A stretch of DNA of 64,000 bases from Kribbella aluminosa (GTDB lineage: Bacteria; Actinomycetota; Actinomycetes; Propionibacteriales; Kribbellaceae). Shown in pieces: positions 58,258 through 64,000 of the stretch; position 1 is the first letter of the stretch, and every line of letters begins with the position of its first letter. Location: assembly GCF_017876295.1 (NCBI RefSeq), contig NZ_JAGINT010000001.1:1674001-1738000 (forward strand). Direction: 5' to 3'. Both the position numbers and the translations under genes were made by a program. The notes beneath the pieces are model-generated. The model saw only the letters and a list, made by a program, of their open reading frames with translations, was not told the origin of the DNA and ran no database searches.

Positions 58258-61200
58258 TCAGCTGAAGGCCTGCTTCAGCAGCGTCGCCTGCTCGGTGCCG
58301 TGCACACCGTGCGAGCCGACCGCCGGAGCGGACATCGCCGGCCGGGACACCCGGTAGAACGGCTTGCCGCCCAGGTGCTCGGTCAGGTTCAGCGCCATGA
58401 ACGGCCACGGACCCTGGTTCGCGGGCTCGTCCTGCACCCAGCGGACCTCGGTCGCGTTCGAGTACTTCGCCAGCTCCGCGACGATCTCGTCCGCAGGCAG
58501 CGGGTACAGCTGCTCGACCCGGAGGATCGCGGTGCTGATCTTGTCCGGCTCGACCTTCTTCCGCTCGGCGAGCAGGTCGTACACGATCCGGCCCGAGGCC
58601 AGGATCACCCGCTCGACGGCGGCCGGGTTCTCCTCGGCCGCGACGTCGCCGAGCACCGGACGGAAGGTGCCGTGGGTCAGCTCCTCCGGCTGCGACACCG
58701 CCTCCTTGCGCCGGAGCAGCTGCTTCGGCGTGAAGACGATCATCGGGACGTGCTCCTCGCCGAGCGTGTGCCGGCGCAGCAGGTGGAAGTACGACGCCGG
58801 CGTCGACGGCTGCGCGACGGTCATCGCGTTCTCCGCGCAGAGCTGCAGGAACCGCTCGATCCGGGCTGACGTGTGGTCCGGGCCCTGGCCCTCGTAGCCG
58901 TGCGGGAGCAGCAGCACGACACCGGACTTCTGGCCCCACTTCGCCTCACCGGACGAGATGTACTCGTCGATGACCGACTGGGCGCCGTTCACGAAGTCGC
59001 CGAACTGCGCCTCCCAGAGCACCAGCGCGTCCGGCCGCGCCACGGAGTACCCGTACTCGAAGCCGAGGGCGGCGTACTCGCTGAGCAGCGAGTCGTAGAC
59101 GAAGAAGCTCGCCTGGTCGGCGTCCAGGTGCTGCAGCGGGACGTGGTCCTGGCCGTTCACCCGGTCGATGATCGCGGCGAACCGCTGGACGAACGTACCG
59201 CGACGGCTGTCCTGACCGGCGAGCCGGACCGGACGCCCGTCGAGCAGCAGCGAGCCGAACGCGGTCATCTCCGCACTGGCCCAGTCCAGCGGACCCTCGG
59301 TGATCGCGTGCGCCCGGCGCTGCAGCTGCGGCTGCACCTTCGGGTGCACGGTGAAGCCGTCCGGCAGCGTGGTGTACGCGTCGGCGATCTTCTTCAGTAC
59401 TTCGGGCGTGATCGCGGTCGCGTCCGGACCGTCCGGCTTGTCCGGGTATTCCGGAGCGGTCACGTACGGCGGCGGTGTGTCCGGCTCGTTCTTCGCGTCC
59501 CGGACCTCGGCGAACACCCGCTCGAGCCGCTGCTGGAAGTCCTGCATCGCCTGCTCGGCCTCTTCGATCGTGATGTCGCCACGACCGATCAGGGCCTCGG
59601 TGTACAGCTTCCGGACCGAGCGCTTCTGCTCGATCAGGTCGTACATCAGCGGCTGCGTGAAGCTCGGGTCGTCGCCCTCGTTGTGACCGCGGCGGCGGTA
59701 GCAGACCAGGTCGATGACGACGTCCTTGTTGAACGCCTGGCGGTACTCGAACGCGAGGTCCGCGACCCGGATGCAGGCCTCGGGGTCGTCGCCGTTCACG
59801 TGGAAGATCGGCGCCTGCACCATCCGCGCGACGTCGGTGGAGTACATCGACGAGCGGGACGAGGCCGGCGAGGTGGTGAAGCCGACCTGGTTGTTCACGA
59901 TCACGTGGATCGTGCCGCCGGTCCGGTAGCCGCGCAGCTGGGACAGGTTCAGCGTCTCCGCCACCACGCCCTGGCCGGCGAAGGCCGCGTCGCCGTGCAC
60001 CAGCACCGGCAGCACCGGGAACGCGGCGCCACGGTCCAGCAGGTCCTGCTTGGCCCGGACGATGCCCTCGAGCACCGGGTCGACGGTCTCCAGGTGCGAC
60101 GGGTTCGCCGCCACCGAGACGTTGATCTTGTCGCCGAACTCGGAGACGAACTCGCCCTCCGCGCCCAGGTGGTACTTGACGTCACCGGAACCCTGCACGG
60201 TCCGCGGGTCGATGTTGCCCTCGAACTCGCGGAAGATCTGGCCGTACGACTTGCCGACGATGTTCGCCAGTACGTTCAGCCGGCCGCGGTGCGCCATCCC
60301 GATCGCGACCTCGTCCAGCCCGGCGCCGGCGGCCTCCTCGCAGAGCTCGTCGAGCAGCGGGATCGTGGTCTCCGCGCCCTCGAGCGAGAACCGCCGCTGA
60401 CCGACGTACTTGGTCTGCAGGAAGGTCTCGAAGGCCTCGGCCTCGTTCAGCTTGGCCAGGATCCGCAGCTGCTCCTCGCGGGGCGGCTTGGTGTGCGGGC
60501 GCTCGACCCGCTCCTGGATCCACTTGCGCTGCTCCGGGTCCTGGATGTGCATGTACTCGATACCGGTGGTCCGGCAGTACGAGTCGCGCAGGATGCCGAG
60601 GATCTCGCGGAGCTTCATGAACCGCCGGTCGTTGCCGCCGAACGAACCGGTGGCGAACTCGCGGTCCAGGTCCCACAGCGTCAGGCCGTGGGTGGCGACG
60701 TCGAGGTCCGGGTGGCTGCGCTGCTTGTACTCCAGCGGGTCGGTGTCGGCCATGATGTGGCCGCGAACCCGGAACGCGTGGATCAGCTCGAGGATGCGGG
60801 CCTGCTTGCTGATGTCCTCCTCGTGGCTGTGCGGGAGGTCGGCGGCCCAGCGGATCGGCTCGTACGGGATCCGCAGCGACTGGAAGATCTCGTCGTAGAA
60901 GCCCTCGCCGCCGAGCAGCAGCTGGTGGATCCGGCGCAGGAACTCACCCGACTGGGCGCCCTGGATGATCCGGTGGTCGTACGTCGAGGTCAGCGTCATC
61001 ACCTTGCTGACCGCGAGCTTGGCCATCGTCTCCTCGGCCGCACCCTGGTACTCCGACGGGTACTCCATCGCGCCGACGCCGACGATGCAGCCCTGGCCGG
61101 CCATCAGCCGCGGCACCGAGTGCTGGGTGCCGATCGTGCCGGGGTTGGTCAGGCTGATCGTGGTGCCCTGGAAGTCCGGCAGCGCGAGCTTGTTGTCCCG

Positions 61201-62058
61201 GGCCCGGCGGACGATGTCCTCGTACGCCATCCAGAAGTCGGCGAACTTCATCGACTCGGTGGCCTTGATCGACGGCACCAGCAACTGCCGGGTGCCGTCC
61301 GGCTTCTGCATGTCGATGGCCAGGCCGAGGTTGATGTGGGCCGGCTGCACGTGCGTCGGCTTGCCGTCGGTCTCGTCGTACGACGCGTTCATCTCGGGCA
61401 GGGTCTTCAGCGCCTTGACCAGCGCCCAGCCGATCAGGTGCGTGAAGGAGATCTTGCCGCCGCGGGCGCGCTTCAGGTGGTTGTTGATGACGATCCGGTT
61501 GTCGATCAGCAGCTTGACCGGCACCTGGCGAACGCTGGTCGCGGTCGGAACCTGGAGGCTGGTCTCCATGTTCTGCGCGGTCCGCGCCGGGGCGCCGCGG
61601 AGGATCTGCCGCTCGGAGTCCGCGCTGGTCGCGGGGGCCGGCTTGGCCTGGGCTCTGAGCGGCTGGTTCACCGTGCCTCCGGTGGGAGCGGCCGTCGCCT
61701 TGGCAACGGGAGCCTGTGCCGCTGGTACGGCGGCCTGCGCCGGGGCGCTCGCTGCCACGGCTGCCGCCGCCGGGGCGCTCTGGGCGGGCGCGGTCGGCGT
61801 CGTACCGCGGCTCGGCGCCTCAGGGGTCTTGTTGTCGGACACCGCATCCGGCCGGGGAGCGTCGGCCGGGGAGGTGTTCACCGGCTTCGCGTCGTCACCT
61901 GGCTTGTAGGTCTTGAAGCCCTGTTCTTTGAAGTAGGCGAGCCACGCCGGATCCACCGAATTCGGGTCCTGCTGGTACTTCTCGTACAGCTCGTCGACCA
62001 GCCATTCGTTCGCACCGAAGGCTGCTAGGGGATTGGTGTCTGATGGCTCGGTGGCCAC
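58258..62058 (-). CDS. kgd: Multifunctional 2-oxoglutarate decarboxylase/dehydrogenase Kgd
   Basis: A 1266-residue E2-E1 fusion typical of actinobacteria. The N-terminal helix [20 protein letters not shown] is followed by an Ala/Pro-rich linker (about residues 45-150). The E2o succinyltransferase domain ends in [18 protein letters not shown] with its His. The ThDP-dependent E1o part has [40 protein letters not shown] and [15 protein letters not shown]. It runs the TCA step from 2-oxoglutarate to succinyl-CoA with lipoylated E2p and E3. GTG 62058 (VATEPSDTN) is preferred with GGAAGAGG upstream; GTG 62097 is possible. No lipoyl domain is present, as expected. Confidence 0.96.
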   Translation of the reverse strand: MATEPSDTNPLAAFGANEWLVDELYEKYQQDPNSVDPAWLAYFKEQGFKTYKPGDDAKPVNTSPADAPRPDAVSDNKTPEAPSRGTTPTAPAQSAPAAAAVAASAPAQAAVPAAQAPVAKATAAPTGGTVNQPLRAQAKPAPATSADSERQILRGAPARTAQNMETSLQVPTATSVRQVPVKLLIDNRIVINNHLKRARGGKISFTHLIGWALVKALKTLPEMNASYDETDGKPTHVQPAHINLGLAIDMQKPDGTRQLLVPSIKATESMKFADFWMAYEDIVRRARDNKLALPDFQGTTISLTNPGTIGTQHSVPRLMAGQGCIVGVGAMEYPSEYQGAAEETMAKLAVSKVMTLTSTYDHRIIQGAQSGEFLRRIHQLLLGGEGFYDEIFQSLRIPYEPIRWAADLPHSHEEDISKQARILELIHAFRVRGHIMADTDPLEYKQRSHPDLDVATHGLTLWDLDREFATGSFGGNDRRFMKLREILGILRDSYCRTTGIEYMHIQDPEQRKWIQERVERPHTKPPREEQLRILAKLNEAEAFETFLQTKYVGQRRFSLEGAETTIPLLDELCEEAAGAGLDEVAIGMAHRGRLNVLANIVGKSYGQIFREFEGNIDPRTVQGSGDVKYHLGAEGEFVSEFGDKINVSVAANPSHLETVDPVLEGIVRAKQDLLDRGAAFPVLPVLVHGDAAFAGQGVVAETLNLSQLRGYRTGGTIHVIVNNQVGFTTSPASSRSSMYSTDVARMVQAPIFHVNGDDPEACIRVADLAFEYRQAFNKDVVIDLVCYRRRGHNEGDDPSFTQPLMYDLIEQKRSVRKLYTEALIGRGDITIEEAEQAMQDFQQRLERVFAEVRDAKNEPDTPPPYVTAPEYPDKPDGPDATAITPEVLKKIADAYTTLPDGFTVHPKVQPQLQRRAHAITEGPLDWASAEMTAFGSLLLDGRPVRLAGQDSRRGTFVQRFAAIIDRVNGQDHVPLQHLDADQASFFVYDSLLSEYAALGFEYGYSVARPDALVLWEAQFGDFVNGAQSVIDEYISSGEAKWGQKSGVVLLLPHGYEGQGPDHTSARIERFLQLCAENAMTVAQPSTPASYFHLLRRHTLGEEHVPMIVFTPKQLLRRKEAVSQPEELTHGTFRPVLGDVAAEENPAAVERVILASGRIVYDLLAERKKVEPDKISTAILRVEQLYPLPADEIVAELAKYSNATEVRWVQDEPANQGPWPFMALNLTEHLGGKPFYRVSRPAMSAPAVGSHGVHGTEQATLLKQAFS

Positions 62059-62488
62059 TTGGCAGTTCGCCTCTTCCGATTTCGGGTCCGGTACCACGGG
62101 TGGTTAATGCTGATGTTATGGGTGGTGTCCCAAGCAAAGGCTAATAGCACGCGGAGTACTTCCACAGCCGGGGACCACCGGACCAGTGTGTCGAGTGGTC
62201 GGGCCTTGGTGGGACGATCCATCGACGCCTGAAACACTGCCCACAAAGGTGTTTCAGGCCACACGCCTTCCGCTCACCCCGGCCGGATGCGGAGAGCAAC
62301 GGTCATAGCTCCCGGACGCCTTGCAGAGGTGGCCTTTCCGGCACCCTTCCCGACTCCGTCGCGACGGCGTCCTGAGCGCGGTTGCCCACTGTGTGCGGTT
62401 GTGTACTCGCCGCCCGTGATGATCAGCACCGCGCAGAAGTGTGGCCAACGTCACGCTCCGAATCAGTCCACCTGGGCATGATTGGCCT
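62059..62488. other. kgd upstream region with hairpin
   Basis: About 430 bases without a supported gene. It contains GCCTGAAACA (62227-62236) and its exact complement (62250-62259) around a 13-base loop, a possible operator or terminator, 170 bases upstream of kgd. Confidence 0.6.
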
Positions 62489-62899
62489 TCAGCGGTTGAT
62501 GAGCCTCCGCACCAGTTTCAGCCCGGACCAGGTGGCGTCGACCGCGCACACCTTCACATCGACCACCCCGAGCGGGAGGGCGAGCTCGCGGACACCGTTC
62601 TCGTCGAGGTCGGTCCGCACCCCGGACGACCGCTTCGGCCAGGCGACCCAGATCATCCCGGCGGTGGCCGTCCTCGCGAGCAGGACCGGGAGCCGTCGGG
62701 CCAGCCGGTTCCGGTCGGGGCAGAACATCAGCACGACGTCGTACGGCGTACGCCCGGCGCGGCGGGCAACCGCCGTACCCGCCGGAAGGCCCTCGACGGT
62801 GAAGCCGGCCGGGGCGTTGTCGATCAGGACGAGGTGCTCCGGTTTGATCCCGAGCTTGGCCGCGAGCGGCTTGCCCGAGTACCCCGGCGTCGTGCTCAT
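62489..62899 (-). CDS. DUF3052 protein
   Basis: A 136-residue cytosolic protein of the DUF3052 family: starts MSTTPGYSGKPLAAKLGIKP and contains VLMFCPDRNRLARRLPVLLA then MIWVAWPKRSSG and the end VCAVDATWSGLKLVRR. No activity is known; the fold appears alpha/beta. ATG 62899 is the first Met. In other actinomycetes it is often near aceE. It diverges from a FadR-type regulator 35 bases away. Confidence 0.88.
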   Translation of the reverse strand: MSTTPGYSGKPLAAKLGIKPEHLVLIDNAPAGFTVEGLPAGTAVARRAGRTPYDVVLMFCPDRNRLARRLPVLLARTATAGMIWVAWPKRSSGVRTDLDENGVRELALPLGVVDVKVCAVDATWSGLKLVRRLINR

Positions 62900-62933
62900 G
62901 AGCGGATGGTACTGGCGGGGGCATACTTGCTGG

Positions 62934-63605
62934 ATGGCGTTGACGGATGAGGCGATCGTCAAGATCAAGGGGATGATCACCTCGGGGGAGCTCGGCCCGG
63001 GGGATCGGTTGCCGAAGGAGGCGGACCTGGCCGCGCGGCTGGGGCTGTCCCGGAACTCGCTACGGGAGGCGGTCAAGGCGCTCACGCTCGTGAACGTGCT
63101 GGACGTCCGGCACGGCGACGGGACGTACGTCACCAGCCTCGACTCGGCGCATCTGCTGGACGCGCTGAGCTTCATGGTCGACCTGCACCGCGACGACTCG
63201 GTGCTGCAGTTCTTCGAGGTACGCCGGCTGCTTGAGCCGGGCGTCGCCGCGCTGGCCGCGACCCGGATCACCCCCGAGCAGGTCATCGAGCTGCGACTGC
63301 TGTGCAGCGACCTCGCGCCGGACGCCGGGGTCGAGGAGCTGGTCGCGAACGACCTGCAGTTCCACCGCGGGATCGCCGAGGCGACCGGGAACCAGGTCGT
63401 CTGCTCGCTGCTCGACGGCGTCTCCGGCGCCACCCAGCGGGCCCGGATCTGGCGCGGCGTGACCCAGGCCGGCGCGGTCGAGCGCACGCTGTCCGAGCAC
63501 GCGGCGATCCTGGACGCGATCGAGAGCGGCGACGCCGAGGCGGCCCGCGCCTGGATGACCGCCCACATCGCCGGCGTCGAAACCTGGCTACGCAAGGCCC
63601 CGTAG
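62934..63605 (+). CDS. FadR/GntR-family regulator (FCD domain)
   Basis: A 223-residue regulator. N-terminal wHTH GDRLPKEADLAARLGLSRNS then LREAVKALTLVNVLDVRHGD, and an all-helical FCD effector domain (about residues 85-220) with metal-site residues D in LVANDLQFHRGIAEATGN and His in LSEHAAILDAIESGD and WMTAHIAGVE. Likely responds to a carboxylate or sugar acid. ATG 62934 lies behind a weak ribosome binding site; the open frame to 62382 is antisense to DUF3052. Target operon not evident. Confidence 0.92.
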   Translation: MALTDEAIVKIKGMITSGELGPGDRLPKEADLAARLGLSRNSLREAVKALTLVNVLDVRHGDGTYVTSLDSAHLLDALSFMVDLHRDDSVLQFFEVRRLLEPGVAALAATRITPEQVIELRLLCSDLAPDAGVEELVANDLQFHRGIAEATGNQVVCSLLDGVSGATQRARIWRGVTQAGAVERTLSEHAAILDAIESGDAEAARAWMTAHIAGVETWLRKAP

Positions 63606-63620
63606 TAGTACATCGGAGGT

Positions 63621-63827
63621 ATGTACGAACCACCCCCGCCAAGAAGTGCGTTGACGCTGCGGATCGTGCTGTCGGGGTTCGGGGTGGTGATGTTCGTGGC
63701 GGCGACCGTGCTGGCGGTCGGGTTCGGGCTGCCGTTCGGGTGGGTGGTGGTGTTCGGGCTGCTCACCGGGGTCGCGCTGGTGGATCTCGTGGTCGTTGCC
63801 TGGCGCAAGCACTCGGAAAACGGTTGA
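63621..63827 (+). CDS. Small two-helix membrane protein
   Basis: A 68-residue protein with a short Pro-rich N-terminus (MYEPPPPRSA), two membrane helices (about 12-33 and 38-59) and a basic tail (AWRKHSENG). No family recognised. ATG 63621 follows CGGAGGT, 15 bases after the FadR-type gene, so the two are probably co-transcribed. Confidence 0.75.
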   Translation: MYEPPPPRSALTLRIVLSGFGVVMFVAATVLAVGFGLPFGWVVVFGLLTGVALVDLVVVAWRKHSENG

Positions 63828-63884
63828 TCAACCCGGTCCGGGTCCGTAAGCTTTTCGGAGTCACATTCCCGACGACAGGGGTTC

Positions 63885-63977
63885 GAGTTGTCGAACTGAG
63901 GTCCTCTCTGCAGCCGATCGATCGCCGCCGTTCTGGCGCGCGGTCTCGTCCGAGACCTCAGTGGGAGTCGACAACTC
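63885..63977 (+). promoter_or_regulatory. Long hairpin with bulged ribosome binding site
   Basis: GAGTTGTCGA (63885-63894) pairs with TCGACAACTC (63968-63977), and ACTGAGGTC (63895-63903) with GACCTCAGT (63954-63962): 19 perfect pairs interrupted only by a five-base bulge GGGAG (63963-63967) on the 3' side. The bulge is a plausible Shine-Dalgarno for ATG 63978, which begins directly after the stem. Confidence 0.65.
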
Positions 63978-64000
63978 ATGAGTTTTTCCCTGTCCTGTAC
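63978..64000 (+). CDS. Start of a gene cut by the window end
   Basis: ATG 63978 opens a frame reading MSFSLSC to the end of the window, with GGGAG ten bases upstream in a hairpin bulge. Too little is present to identify the product or to be sure that it is a gene. Confidence 0.35.

Noticed and set aside
58873..62028. 1051-codon open frame on the + strand
   Set aside because: It is antisense to kgd, has Arg/Val/Asp-biased composition typical of GC-rich mirror frames, and shows no domain.
63872..63896. tRNA-like T-loop GGGTTCGAG
   Set aside because: The five-base stem encloses 11 bases instead of seven, and no acceptor, D or anticodon arms can be drawn around it.

Overview
The window reads as chromosomal DNA of a high-GC actinomycete. 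Nearly every third codon position is G or C and GTG starts are common. Clade-specific genes are present: two WhiB proteins, SigR/RsrA, bL37, the multifunctional Kgd and DUF6104. Codon habits such as frequent GTA-C and CGTACC strings, together with the gene content, fit the Kribbella/Nocardioides group, but that placement is inference. I see no rRNA, tRNA, CRISPR array, transposase or phage gene.

Left part (0-13 kb): a hypothetical gene and an MFS exporter; a NarL-type two-component pair followed by a purine-rich tandem repeat; a CBS-pair protein; an overlapping pair of M16 peptidases; a YCII/DGPF protein with an ECF42 sigma factor; hisN; a DUF2231 membrane protein; and the housekeeping couple rsgA-aroA. 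The middle-left (13-29.6 kb) looks like accessory DNA. It holds DUF2510, DoxX and DsbA-like genes, two APH-type kinases, the wreck of an XRE/NB-ARC regulator, DUF4097, a serine hydrolase and an M20 peptidase. It also holds a second aspartyl-tRNA synthetase gene that carries one frameshift and sits under a T-box leader with a GAC (Asp) specifier. A large ECF sigma factor fused to a zinc finger, membrane segment and surface domains follows, then a degenerate GGDEF protein, an aminotransferase/HxlR pair with twin operators, a universal stress protein and a MarR regulator.

Centre (29.6-46.5 kb): an SRAP (YedK) protein, an alpha/beta hydrolase, the thiol-stress pair sigR-rsrA with a textbook SigR promoter, an AfsR-like NB-ARC/TPR regulator, and the 24-residue ribosomal protein bL37 (too short for routine calling). 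Next comes an HD-GYP membrane protein preceded by an 8-residue leader peptide, its catalytically dead paralogue and DUF5317. These are followed by a DUF3311/MctP monocarboxylate symporter, an exonuclease-family membrane protein, DUF2785, the pdtaS histidine kinase, whiB1 with an upstream CRP-type palindrome, and a SigF-like sigma factor with its RsbW-like anti-sigma. The set aroA-rsgA, SRAP, sigR/rsrA and pdtaS/whiB1 recalls the neighbourhood around Rv3219-Rv3228 of Mycobacterium tuberculosis, here spread over about 34 kb by inserted accessory genes.

Right part (46.5-64 kb): two tandem polar amino-acid ABC transporter operons, NAD(P)-malic enzyme, a zinc-type alcohol/quinone dehydrogenase and a GNAT acetyltransferase. 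Then come an atypical WhiB-like protein, a CaCA-type antiporter diverging from an ArsR regulator around a perfect 24-bp palindrome, an SMC-like small ATPase, DUF6104 with kgd, DUF3052, a FadR-type regulator, a small membrane protein, and a long hairpin at the start of a gene that runs off the window. Structured intergenic elements are frequent: several strong terminators, and a two-copy nested hairpin family at 20.4 and 53.5 kb.
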